A DNA stretch of 22,571 nt, taken from a virus. The first letter of the stretch is position 1. Each line of letters opens with the position of its first letter. The stretch spans positions 1 to 22,571 of the IMG/VR virus record IMGVR_UViG_3300005264_000630. One strand, 5' to 3'. Below are positions 1 through 6,202 of the stretch, in pieces. The position numbers were made by a program, and so were the translations under genes. The notes below the pieces were generated by a model that saw only the letters and a list, made by a program, of their open reading frames with translations, had not been told where the DNA came from and did no database searches.

Positions 1-306
1 TCCCAGAATGTTAAATCAACTTTAGCAGTCCCTATTTTTATAGATAAAAAATATGTTGGTTTTATTGGTTTTGATGAATGTAGACAAAAAAGAATATGGC
101 AAGACCCCGAGATAAATGCTTTAAAAATGGCAGCTAACATTTTAAGTGCTTGGGTAGAAAGAGGTAGAGTAGAAAAATCATTAAGACAAACTATTGAAGA
201 TAATAAACAAACCAATAAAAAATTGGGTGCTTATTTAATTGAAGAAGGATATATTACAAAAGACCAACTCGATGAAGCTCTTAATAAGCAAAAAAATGAA
301 AGGTGA
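1..306 (+). CDS. GAF-domain protein, C-terminal end (partial)
   Basis: The gene enters from the left edge in frame 1 and stops at TGA 304-306, leaving 101 residues. The first ~55 residues look like the end of a GAF sensor domain: LAVPIF, then GFIGFD, then a W-x-D-x-E-I-x-AL helix and a closing helix. These are hallmark strands of GAF domains in bacterial signalling proteins, which bind small ligands. A charged linker follows (about residues 56-76). The last ~25 residues (LGAYLIEEGYITKDQLDEAL) resemble the N-terminal MshEN-type module of type II secretion and pilus ATPases, which in some proteins binds cyclic di-GMP. The stop overlaps the ribosome-binding site of the holin-like gene, so both are probably on one transcript. 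The GAF call is fairly secure. The second module is a pattern match only, and the missing N-terminus could hold any output domain. Confidence 0.7.
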   Translation, partial: SQNVKSTLAVPIFIDKKYVGFIGFDECRQKRIWQDPEINALKMAANILSAWVERGRVEKSLRQTIEDNKQTNKKLGAYLIEEGYITKDQLDEALNKQKNER

Positions 307-311
307 ATACC

Positions 312-851
312 ATGGATACTAAAGATGTTTGGAATTCAGTAAAAGGAATTGTTGGAAAGGTTGCTCCAGTGTTGGGTAATGCCATTGTTCCTGGAGCGGG
401 TGGAGTTGCAGGATCTTTACTTTCAAGTGTTTTAGGTTGTGATAATGATCCAATCTCAGTTGAGAAAGCTCTTATTGGAGCAACTCCTGATCAATTAAAT
501 GAATTAAAAAATCTTGAAAATACTCATAAGGAAAGACTTATTGAGTTAGGTATTGAGAATGATAAACTCCATGTCCAAAATACTCAAGATGCTAGAGCAA
601 GAGAATTAGAAATAGTAAAGATAACTGGCAAGAAAGATTATAATCTTTATATTTTAGCATGGACTGTTGTATTTGGATTCTTTGCCTTATGTCTTTACTT
701 AATGAGTAAACCTTTACCACAAGGATCTAATGAAGTTGTATTTATGTTATTTGGTGCATTAGCATCTGGTTTTGGAGTTGTCCTTCAATACTTCTTTGGA
801 TCTTCAAAATCAAGCTCTGATAAGACATCATTAATGGCAACAAAAAAATAA
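312..851 (+). CDS. Holin-like membrane protein
   Basis: This 179-residue protein has a glycine-rich N-terminus (PGAGGVAGSLL), a charged helical middle (about residues 50-105) and two hydrophobic segments near the C-terminus (about 110-131 and 139-162), ending in a Ser/Lys-rich tail. The architecture resembles the 3TM holin family of gene transfer agents and phages (GTA_holin_3TM), whose members form the membrane lesion that releases endolysin. The frame can also start at GTG 303. ATG 312 is preferred because AGGTGA (301-306) lies five bases upstream of it. That ribosome-binding site overlaps the stop of the GAF gene, suggesting translational coupling. A strong terminator follows. No endolysin gene is visible in this window, so the lysis role rests on family resemblance. 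Confidence 0.6.
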   Translation: MDTKDVWNSVKGIVGKVAPVLGNAIVPGAGGVAGSLLSSVLGCDNDPISVEKALIGATPDQLNELKNLENTHKERLIELGIENDKLHVQNTQDARARELEIVKITGKKDYNLYILAWTVVFGFFALCLYLMSKPLPQGSNEVVFMLFGALASGFGVVLQYFFGSSKSSSDKTSLMATKK

Positions 852-863
852 ATTTGACTTCTC

Positions 864-896
864 AAAAAAGTGAGTACCGCTGGTGCTCACCTTTTT
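864..896. terminator. Bidirectional rho-independent terminator
   Basis: A 9-bp stem, GTGAGTACC (870-878) with GGTGCTCAC (882-890), has one T-G wobble and a three-base loop. It has A-tracts on the left and T-tracts on the right, so it can work for the holin-like gene (plus) and for the 926-1144 gene (minus), which converge on it. Confidence 0.85.
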
Positions 897-925
897 AAAA
901 CTTAACTTTTTTAAGGGACAGGTTA

Positions 926-1144
926 CTACTTTTTGGAAGAAGATTTGGAAGAAGATTTTGATGACGATTTCTTTTTGTCATCATCTTTTTCTTCTTTCTT
1001 TGCTTCCCTGAAGTCCTTGACTTTATGATATGCCCACTTCACTGCAGTTTCTGCATAACTTTCAGTTTGTTCTTCTTTAGTTTTACAGATAGCAAAGTCG
1101 ACTCCTACCGCCAGTAAAAATCCTTTAGCTACATTTGCCCACAT
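926..1144 (-). CDS. Small protein with Ser/Lys repeat tail
   Basis: This encodes a 72-residue protein of unknown function. The ATG at 1144 has a good AGGAGG ribosome-binding site about five bases upstream, so the gene is probably real. Residues 1-20 form a mildly hydrophobic or amphipathic stretch. The middle is charged and helical. The last ~15 residues are almost only Ser and Lys, with three SSSK units, matching a 12-base tandem repeat in the DNA around 933-956. The tail should be disordered and highly positive, so it could bind nucleic acid or membrane. The gene is a single-gene minus-strand unit with its own promoter-like motif (1180-1210) and shares the terminator at 864-896 with the holin-like gene. 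I do not recognise the family. Confidence 0.7.
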   Translation of the reverse strand: MWANVAKGFLLAVGVDFAICKTKEEQTESYAETAVKWAYHKVKDFREAKKEEKDDDKKKSSSKSSSKSSSKK

Positions 1145-1179
1145 GGTTACCTCCTAAAATATAAATAAATTAAAACAAT

Positions 1180-1210
1180 TCTTCCTACCTAGTAATTAAT
1201 ATATATAGTC
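1180..1210 (-). promoter_or_regulatory. Minus-strand promoter-like motif, copy 1
   Basis: Read on the minus strand, this is ACTATATATATTAATTACTA followed by GGTAGGAAG. It lies about 60 bases before the start codon of the 926-1144 gene. Nearly identical sequences precede the other two minus-strand units in the left part of the window (6133-6160 and 5024-5051), and a related one lies on the plus strand at 8624-8643. Recurrence at unit starts supports a promoter role. Confidence 0.55.
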
Positions 1211-1230
1211 AATGGATCCATCTTTAATAC

Positions 1231-1247
1231 AGAACAAACTATAAAAG
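1231..1247 (+). promoter_or_regulatory. AGAACAAA motif, copy 1
   Basis: AGAACAAACTATAAAAG lies 27 bases before the HD-domain gene. It is one of five AGAACAAA sites in the window, all in short intergenic gaps before plus-strand genes, and most are followed by a short ATAAAA-like run. It is probably a phage promoter or early-leader element. Confidence 0.45.
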
Positions 1248-1257
1248 GAATCGCTAA

Positions 1258-1812
1258 ATGATGAACTATGAAACGATGAATGAATTACTCGAACAACATA
1301 TGACTGAAAAAGGTTTAGCATTTTGGAAAGCTATTAATTCAAAGATCCCTCCTGTTTGGGATAAACCTGTTTCATCAACTGGAAAATATCATAATAAGAA
1401 AGGGGGTTATGTTCCAACCCTTGCTGAACATACATATGAAATGATTTATAGTGCTACAAAAATATATGCAATGTTTGGAATTAATAAGGAAACAGTAGAG
1501 TGTGATTTACTTTTAATTGGTGTTGCCATACATGATATTGTAAAGTATGGAAATAATAATGATCGAAAGTTTTGTGATAATGCACATGACCGACTTATAG
1601 CAAATAGAATTCAAGAAAAAAGAGATATTTTTATTAGACATTTTTCTGAAGAACAAGTTGATATTTTAATTGAAATGGTTAGATATCATCAAGGTAAATG
1701 GTCAGCTGATGCAAAAGGGACAGACTTTGATTTTAAGAACTTTCATCCTTATACATTATTTCTTCATACTTTAGATATGTTATCATCAAGGAATTGTTTA
1801 AAAATAGAATAG
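1258..1812 (+). CDS. HD-domain phosphohydrolase
   Basis: This 184-residue protein carries a full set of HD-superfamily metal ligands: His58 in LAEHTYE, the doublet His92-Asp93 in AIHDIVKYG, His110, His144 in VRYHQGKW and Asp173 in LHTLDMLSSR. HD proteins are metal-dependent phosphohydrolases or phosphodiesterases acting on nucleotides, cyclic nucleotides or RNA ends. The region before the first His (GKYHNKKGGYVP) resembles the approach to the HD core in YhaM-type exonucleases. The fold is also shared by phage dNTP hydrolases such as DatZ. The substrate cannot be told from sequence. Two ATGs are adjacent (1258 and 1261), with AAGGAA upstream. It opens a plus-strand unit with two tail-type genes, although a role in virion structure is not implied. 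Confidence 0.8.
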   Translation: MMNYETMNELLEQHMTEKGLAFWKAINSKIPPVWDKPVSSTGKYHNKKGGYVPTLAEHTYEMIYSATKIYAMFGINKETVECDLLLIGVAIHDIVKYGNNNDRKFCDNAHDRLIANRIQEKRDIFIRHFSEEQVDILIEMVRYHQGKWSADAKGTDFDFKNFHPYTLFLHTLDMLSSRNCLKIE

Positions 1813-1822
1813 GGGATTATTA

Positions 1823-2488
1823 ATGACATGTGCTCATGGTACTATCATTGTGCCTGAACTTCAAAATTATTATACGAAGTTTATCTCAGAAGGTCAATTA
1901 AATAAAAATGGTATCTCACATTCCGTAAGAATATGTCATTCATTTATGAATAAGAATTCATTCTTACGACTTTTATTTGAAGATGTTTGGCCGAAGATAT
2001 ATAATTCTTATAGATACTTATATAGAGATGACGCTAATAATTTGGGTTGGCCAGCTATAATTAGAGACAGAGCTATGGTATATCCTTTGTCATCTAAATA
2101 TTATAAATCAGATGATGATAGTACAGCAGTATGTAATATTAATGCTTTTAACCTCTCTGATAATGATTTAGTTTTATTAGATGCTTTATTAAAATATAGA
2201 CTTACCGATGCAACTTCCTTAATAGTTATTGATTCAACTTCTGTAACAGATCCTATTTTTATTGATTCAACTTCTGCTGATACAACTGCTGTATTGACTG
2301 TAAATTATGAAAGGTTATCTCGATTTTCAAAATTAGTTTTTCAATATCTTAATTTAGAAGTCAATCAAGATATAAGTTATTATGATAATACAACATTGAT
2401 TGCAGATAAAGATAGTGTATTAGAGTCCACATATGAATCCTATGTTCTTGAGAAGATGTTTGTATTTATTGCAGACAGAGGTACGTAG
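1823..2488 (+). CDS. Unknown protein upstream of baseplate gene
   Basis: This 221-residue protein is of unknown function. It is placed 10 bases after the HD gene, with AGGGGATT before its ATG, and 17 bases before the gpI-like baseplate gene, so it is probably co-transcribed and may be a tail or baseplate component. It has no signal peptide or membrane segment. The N-terminal third is rich in aromatic residues (WPKIYNSYRYLYRDD). The middle carries an imperfect 11-residue duplication, IDSTSVTDPIF then IDSTSADTTAV, underlain by an 18-base perfect direct repeat. The stop is TAG at 2486-2488. Confidence 0.7.
   Translation: MTCAHGTIIVPELQNYYTKFISEGQLNKNGISHSVRICHSFMNKNSFLRLLFEDVWPKIYNSYRYLYRDDANNLGWPAIIRDRAMVYPLSSKYYKSDDDSTAVCNINAFNLSDNDLVLLDALLKYRLTDATSLIVIDSTSVTDPIFIDSTSADTTAVLTVNYERLSRFSKLVFQYLNLEVNQDISYYDNTTLIADKDSVLESTYESYVLEKMFVFIADRGT
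2226..2276 (+). repeat. 18-bp direct repeat inside a gene
   Basis: TTATTGATTCAACTTCTG occurs at 2226-2243 and again at 2259-2276, a spacing of 33 bases. This equals 11 codons and keeps the frame, encoding the duplicated IDSTS segment of the 1823-2488 product. Confidence 0.85.
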
Positions 2489-2505
2489 GCAAAGGAGATT
2501 AATTC

Positions 2506-4263
2506 ATGGCAAATTTTAGTGTTGATGATTTTTTTAAGTTTATAAAATACTTAAGAGGTGAAGAGTATTCAGATGATGAACTTGATCCAAAACTTAAGTC
2601 CTTATTAAAATCTGAACAGGCGACTACAAATACTTATTTTGAAAGAGTCCAAGACCAAATCGCCCATAGTTCGCCTGATTACGCAAGATTAAGACAAGAG
2701 TTTATTGATTGGTATGCAAGTCATAAAACAATTGTCACATCAGGTAAACAAGCTAACGATGTATTTTCATTGCCAGATGCTCATGTTGATGAGTTGATTA
2801 GAAGTTTTGGATTTGGATATCCTACTGACTTATTACAATACTTTACAAATAAAAGAAGTTTCTTCCTTGACTTAGTCAATTTATATAAAATAAAAGGTAC
2901 TCCAGAATCAATTATTAAAGTCCTTACATATTATGGATTTCAAGAAGTTGATATTGGAGAATATTGGTTAAGACGTGGAGATGAAGGAAACTTAGTTTTC
3001 AGAGGAGAGTATGTAACAGGAACTGGGTCTATCATCTTAGGTAAATGGACTGATGATATTAAATATCCTTTAATGGTTTCTGGAGATCCTCATTGGTTTT
3101 TAAATGAAGCTCAAGCAGAAGAAATGGTAAGACGAAGTCAATTTAGTCTTCCTACAAAATCTCCTTACTTTGCTCTAAGACCAAAATATGATTTAAGCTC
3201 TATTGATCAAGTCTTTTCAATTATAACTTGGCAAGTACAAAAAGATTATGCTTATTGGCAAGCTGGCGGAACTCTTACAAGAGATATTAAAGTACGTGGT
3301 CTTAATTATGTAGTATCCTTTTTAGAATTATATACCGCAATGGTTTATAGTTTTAATGAGACTTTTCAAAGAGAAGTTGGATCTCAAAATGATGATAATA
3401 TAATTTGTTATGATGGAACTGCAACAACTTATACAGAAATGATCAATGATTATAATCGAATTGTTGTAAATCCTGTAACAAGAGCTGAAAGAGATGCCAG
3501 ACTCATTGAATATCAAGATACATTTACAAGACCAAGAGAAACTCATCCATTTCAAATTGTTGGAGATGCCGGAGCAACGCTTGAGCTATTATATCCCGAG
3601 TTAAAGAATGTAATTGATTCATATCTTTCGACAGGGCGAGGTGAAGAACCTCTCGGTTATTTAATGAGAGAATTTGATTATTGGGTCCAAGCAAATATTT
3701 CATCTGGAGCTCCATTTCTTTCATTAATTGTTTTGGGTATTGACTCTCATTTAGTCCAAGATATTAAAAATCTAATTAACTTCTTTAAACCTTATAGAGC
3801 AAGAATGTCAGCAGTTGAAGTAATGTATGTTACAAAAAATCCTTTACTTGATTCTATAAGAGTTGATGATGAAGTTATTGAAAAACCCACTCTTTATTTT
3901 GATGATTATATAAACTGGGGAAAACCTTGTTGTACATATCCTGATATGCATTGTCCTGAAGTCCCTGTTGAATCTTATTATAATAGAGATACATACGATT
4001 GTGGATCTTATCATGATATTGGAGCTTCGTTTGATAAGAGAGATTGTTTTATATACATTCAGGACGAGATAGACGACGCCAGACTGATTTGTAGAAAAGG
4101 TTGGGATACTAATATACAACAAACAGGATATACCCTGGATTCATCGTCTGAAGTCGAATATGCGTGGGTAGATGGAGGGTGGTCTTTCTTTGATGAGTCA
4201 GGAATATTTGATTGCGTAACTGGCATGGAAACTGTTCAAATTACAGTTGAGAGTGTTCCGTAA
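2506..4263 (+). CDS. Baseplate protein, P2 gpI-like
   Basis: This 585-residue protein is probably part of the tail baseplate. Around residues 120-150 it has LYKIKGTPESIIKVLTYYGF, matching the conserved R/K-x-KGT-x-x-x-(I/V) helix of phage tail protein I (P2 gpI) and related baseplate wedge proteins. A second typical segment, LINFFKPYRARM, lies near residue 425. The C-terminal ~120 residues are unusual: a Cys-rich, aromatic tail starts near residue 473 (KPCCTYPDMHC, then YDCG, RDCF, LICR), perhaps a metal-binding or disulphide-rich module or a fibre-attachment region. AAAGGAG precedes ATG 2506. It is the last gene of its plus-strand unit and converges on a minus-strand operon. The gpI relation is a motif-level call, and the exact T4 counterpart is not clear. 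Confidence 0.65.
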   Translation: MANFSVDDFFKFIKYLRGEEYSDDELDPKLKSLLKSEQATTNTYFERVQDQIAHSSPDYARLRQEFIDWYASHKTIVTSGKQANDVFSLPDAHVDELIRSFGFGYPTDLLQYFTNKRSFFLDLVNLYKIKGTPESIIKVLTYYGFQEVDIGEYWLRRGDEGNLVFRGEYVTGTGSIILGKWTDDIKYPLMVSGDPHWFLNEAQAEEMVRRSQFSLPTKSPYFALRPKYDLSSIDQVFSIITWQVQKDYAYWQAGGTLTRDIKVRGLNYVVSFLELYTAMVYSFNETFQREVGSQNDDNIICYDGTATTYTEMINDYNRIVVNPVTRAERDARLIEYQDTFTRPRETHPFQIVGDAGATLELLYPELKNVIDSYLSTGRGEEPLGYLMREFDYWVQANISSGAPFLSLIVLGIDSHLVQDIKNLINFFKPYRARMSAVEVMYVTKNPLLDSIRVDDEVIEKPTLYFDDYINWGKPCCTYPDMHCPEVPVESYYNRDTYDCGSYHDIGASFDKRDCFIYIQDEIDDARLICRKGWDTNIQQTGYTLDSSSEVEYAWVDGGWSFFDESGIFDCVTGMETVQITVESVP

Positions 4264-4298
4264 AAAAAATAAAACCAAAAAGGAGAAGTTAATCTCCC
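4262..4298 (-). terminator. Terminator of minus-strand small-gene operon
   Basis: On the minus strand, GGAGA (from 4297) pairs with TCTCC across a six-base loop and is followed by a T-rich run (TTTTTGGTTTTATTTTTTTT) that reaches the stop of the 2506-4263 gene. A second hairpin, AAATCC/GGATTT at 4301-4318, overlaps the end of the minus-strand gene. Confidence 0.65.
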
Positions 4299-4309
4299 CC
4301 AAATCCTTA

Positions 4310-4612
4310 TTAGGATTTGTATGTATATGTCCAAGTCCATGCAACGCACCCATCTACTAAGTTATTTGAAAATGATTCCTTTATATCCATTAAGTTCATA
4401 GTTGTTGGATTTGTAAATGTTACATGATTTTCAAACTTTTTGCATAACACTGAATAATTAAGACAGTCACAATTACCTTCAACAGTATGATAACTGACAC
4501 TCTCTGCTCCAGTCATTTCTATTAGGGAATTTATGGTTAATTGTTCCATAGACTTGAAACCTTCTTCAATTATAAATGCTGGTATGATTGATATAAATGT
4601 TATTTTCTTCAT
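4310..4612 (-). CDS. Small unknown protein, last of minus operon
   Basis: This is a 100-residue protein I do not recognise. ATG 4612 has TAAGGAGAAAC upstream. That ribosome-binding site overlaps the TAA stop of the preceding gene (4625-4627), pointing to coupled translation. The first ~15 residues are hydrophobic (ITFISIIPAFII) but lack the length and cleavage site of a clear signal peptide. An internal Met at about residue 22 (MEQLTINSLIEMTG) is an alternative start. There are three Cys residues in or near a CDC-x7-C cluster. Only the position in the operon suggests it works with the two small membrane proteins upstream. Confidence 0.6.
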   Translation of the reverse strand: MKKITFISIIPAFIIEEGFKSMEQLTINSLIEMTGAESVSYHTVEGNCDCLNYSVLCKKFENHVTFTNPTTMNLMDIKESFSNNLVDGCVAWTWTYTYKS

Positions 4613-4624
4613 TAAAGTTTCTCC

Positions 4625-4834
4625 TTAGACTTCAATGTCTTTAATTATGTCATCAACCTTATCAACTCTTTCTTCCCAAATATCAACTACCTTATATGTT
4701 TCATCTCCAATATCAATCATGTAGTTGTATTTTGCGGCGTTGACCCAATAACCATCTGCAATCCTTGTTGATACTTTCCATCCTACCAAAAGTCCTAACA
4801 ACATTGTACATAAACACATTATTAAAGTTTCCAT
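4625..4834 (-). CDS. Small N-terminally anchored membrane protein
   Basis: This 69-residue protein has one hydrophobic segment at about residues 4-20 (LIMCLCTMLLGLLVGW) and a charged, acidic C-terminal part ending in KVDDIIKDIEV. It looks like a single-pass membrane protein with a short soluble domain. AAGGAGAC lies 8-15 bases before ATG 4834 and is embedded in the last codons of the 35-residue gene upstream. Its N-terminus (MET, then a hydrophobic run) resembles that of its upstream neighbour. A lysis-accessory or envelope role is possible but unproven. Confidence 0.65.
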   Translation of the reverse strand: METLIMCLCTMLLGLLVGWKVSTRIADGYWVNAAKYNYMIDIGDETYKVVDIWEERVDKVDDIIKDIEV

Positions 4835-4835
4835 A

Positions 4836-4943
4836 TTATTTAGTCTCCTTATTTTTGTAGTAATTTTCTGCAGTTTGTTTAATCATAAAATCACACACTC
4901 CACCAATGATCACTCCTATTATTATAACTAATGTAGTTTCCAT
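4836..4943 (-). CDS. Very small membrane protein (35 aa)
   Basis: A 35-codon gene starts at ATG 4943 with an AGGAGG ribosome-binding site five bases upstream and stops at TAA 4836-4838. The product is METTLVIIIGVIIGGVCDFM followed by a polar tail ending in NKETK. Residues 4-20 can span a membrane once. It is the first gene of a three-gene minus-strand operon, and its last codons contain the ribosome-binding site of the next gene. The strong start signal, the tight packing and the shared MET-hydrophobic opening with the next gene argue that it is real despite its size. The function is unknown. Confidence 0.65.
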   Translation of the reverse strand: METTLVIIIGVIIGGVCDFMIKQTAENYYKNKETK

Positions 4944-4981
4944 AAATCCTCCTATTTATTTATAAGTTAAATATAAAAATC

Positions 4982-4999
4982 TAAACACGGATGTGTTTA
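4982..4999 (-). promoter_or_regulatory. Leader hairpin of minus operon
   Basis: TAAACAC (4982-4988) and GTGTTTA (4993-4999) form a perfect 7-bp stem with a GGAT loop. It lies in the leader of the minus-strand operon, between the promoter-like motif at 5024-5051 and the first gene. It may protect the RNA or be an operator. No T-run follows, so a terminator is unlikely. Confidence 0.4.
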
Positions 5000-5023
5000 T
5001 ATCTAATTTAATGAGGGTAATAC

Positions 5024-5051
5024 TTTATCCTCAATTATTAATATATATAGT
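5024..5051 (-). promoter_or_regulatory. Minus-strand promoter-like motif, copy 2
   Basis: Read on the minus strand this is TACTATATATATTAATAATT followed by GAGGATAA. It matches copies 1 and 3 through TATATATATTAAT and then diverges slightly. It sits just past the terminator of the 5137-6096 gene and about 105 bases before the first small gene, exactly where a promoter for the three-gene operon is needed. Confidence 0.5.
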
Positions 5052-5071
5052 ACGCAGTTCTATAATGAAGG

Positions 5072-5110
5072 CAAAAAAAAGCAAGGTAGGTAGGAGTCCT
5101 TGCTTTTTTT
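5072..5110. terminator. Strong rho-independent terminator
   Basis: GCAAGG (5081-5086) pairs with CCTTGC (5098-5103). The stem is extended by eight A on the left and seven T on the right, giving 13 or more pairs. On the minus strand it ends transcription of the 5137-6096 gene, leaving a clean start for the next minus-strand operon. Confidence 0.85.
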
Positions 5111-5120
5111 CTACCCATAT

Positions 5121-5153
5121 TTACTATGGGTTTTTACTATGGGTTTTTACTAT
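5121..5153. repeat. 13-bp tandem repeat across a stop codon
   Basis: TTACTATGGGTTT is present twice (5121-5133, 5134-5146), plus a partial third copy (5147-5153). On the minus strand the repeat encodes the last residues SKNP and the TAG stop of the 5137-6096 gene, and then repeats just past it. CCCATA at 5114-5119 can pair with TATGGG at 5125-5130. Confidence 0.85.
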
Positions 5154-6096
5154 TATAATTGAATTTCGACAATGGCACAGATTCATTATGACGTTTTTCC
5201 AATGTCTCTTCTGCTTTATCATCCAATGCTTTTTCCAAATCTGTGACTTGAAGTTTAAGTTTTCGGATTTCATCATTGGCGGTAGCAACGAGTTTGTTTG
5301 CTTTTTCAGCACTATCTTTGTATTTCTCAGTTTCTTTGGCAAGCGCTGTTTGAATTTTAAGAGTGTGTTTCACATTTAGATATTTCTCTTTTAATTCAGC
5401 CATCTTGCTTTCCATCTCATTCATTGCAGCAGCAATGGATCTTCCCATATCGGCAAATGAGATTCTTCTCGAATTACCTGGCAATGAATCTTCAGATTTA
5501 GCTTTTGGAGTACTTTTCGTTTTTACGTCAGCAGCAATGTACATCTTTCCCGGACCTTTACATGGAACATTCTTTACAGCTCCAGAAGGTACTATTTTAA
5601 CTCGTATTTGCCAATCAACGGCATGTTTCGTAATACCTTTTGCTTCAGCAAGTTTATATAAAGCTTTAAGTTTGAAAGGTCCTGATTCAGAGAGGTCTTT
5701 TATAAGATCAAGTAATATACCTGTGGTGACTCCCTTCGTCACTGTTTTTGTTTTAGCTTTAACTTTCTTCTTTGCCGTTTTCTTTGGGGCAGATTTCTTT
5801 TTGGTTAATTCTGAAGCTTTGGTTTTTCTCTCAAGAGCTTTAAGCGGATTGTTACAAAGGGTAAAACAGCTTTTTGGATGATTCCCTATATAACCTTCCG
5901 GAGCTTTTTTCACCCGGACCAAAATTTTAAGATTTGTAAGTTTGTTTATTTGCCATGCAATGGTTCCTTTTGGAATACCCGATGAAACTCCCATTTCAAC
6001 CATCTTGCTAGTTGAGATAATTCCTTCCGATTCCTTGAGATTGCTGGCAAAACCAATTACCTTTATTGTTGTCTCATTCTTTCCAGTTTGTTTCAT
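5137..6096 (-). CDS. Histone-H1-like protein with duplicated winged-helix-like domains and coiled coil
   Basis: This 319-residue protein is a probable DNA-binding protein. Two similar domains can be seen: residues ~8-80 (with GIPKGTIAWQINKL) and ~120-190 (with GITKHAVDWQIRVKI). Both have the helix, K-x-(T/H)-(I/A)-x-WQI and basic strand pattern of winged helix-turn-helix domains. Between them lies a Lys/Ala/Pro/Thr-rich linker (about 93-118, KKKSAPKKTAKKKVKAKTKT) like histone H1 tails. Residues ~215-300 form a long heptad-rich coiled coil, suggesting a dimer or higher oligomer. It could compact DNA or bridge sites. ATG 6096 is used, with GGAGGAAG upstream (minus strand). It is a single-gene unit with its own promoter-like motif and terminator. 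The winged-helix assignment is from pattern only. Confidence 0.65.
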   Translation of the reverse strand: MKQTGKNETTIKVIGFASNLKESEGIISTSKMVEMGVSSGIPKGTIAWQINKLTNLKILVRVKKAPEGYIGNHPKSCFTLCNNPLKALERKTKASELTKKKSAPKKTAKKKVKAKTKTVTKGVTTGILLDLIKDLSESGPFKLKALYKLAEAKGITKHAVDWQIRVKIVPSGAVKNVPCKGPGKMYIAADVKTKSTPKAKSEDSLPGNSRRISFADMGRSIAAAMNEMESKMAELKEKYLNVKHTLKIQTALAKETEKYKDSAEKANKLVATANDEIRKLKLQVTDLEKALDDKAEETLEKRHNESVPLSKFNYNSKNP

Positions 6097-6132
6097 AGTG
6101 TAAAACTTCCTCCATTAAAAATTAATAACAAA

Positions 6133-6160
6133 TATTCCCACCTAGTAATTAATATATATA
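6133..6160 (-). promoter_or_regulatory. Minus-strand promoter-like motif, copy 3
   Basis: On the minus strand this is TATATATATTAATTACTAGG followed by TGGGAATA. It is identical to copy 1 over TATATATATTAATTACTAGGT and lies at a similar distance (about 60 bases) from the start of its gene (5137-6096). Confidence 0.55.
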
Positions 6161-6163
6161 ACA

Positions 6164-6178
6164 AGAACAAATATAAAA
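6164..6178 (+). promoter_or_regulatory. AGAACAAA motif, copy 2
   Basis: AGAACAAATATAAAA lies in the divergent gap before the 6253-7089 gene, directly beside the minus-strand motif. With the preceding TATATATAACA it closely matches copy 4 at 10790-10812. Confidence 0.45.
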
Positions 6179-6202
6179 TAAAACTTGTTATGCTATTTAA
6201 CT

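Noticed and set aside
5061-5066. TATAAT on the plus strand, a possible sigma-70 -10 element.
   Set aside because: It would fire straight into the strong terminator at 5072-5110 and into minus-strand genes. No plus-strand gene is supported there.
5363-5881. A 172-codon plus-strand frame opposite the H1-like gene.
   Set aside because: It is a shadow of the minus-strand gene: no ribosome-binding site, Phe-rich translation typical of the reverse of Lys-rich coding, and the minus-strand gene has motifs, promoter and terminator.
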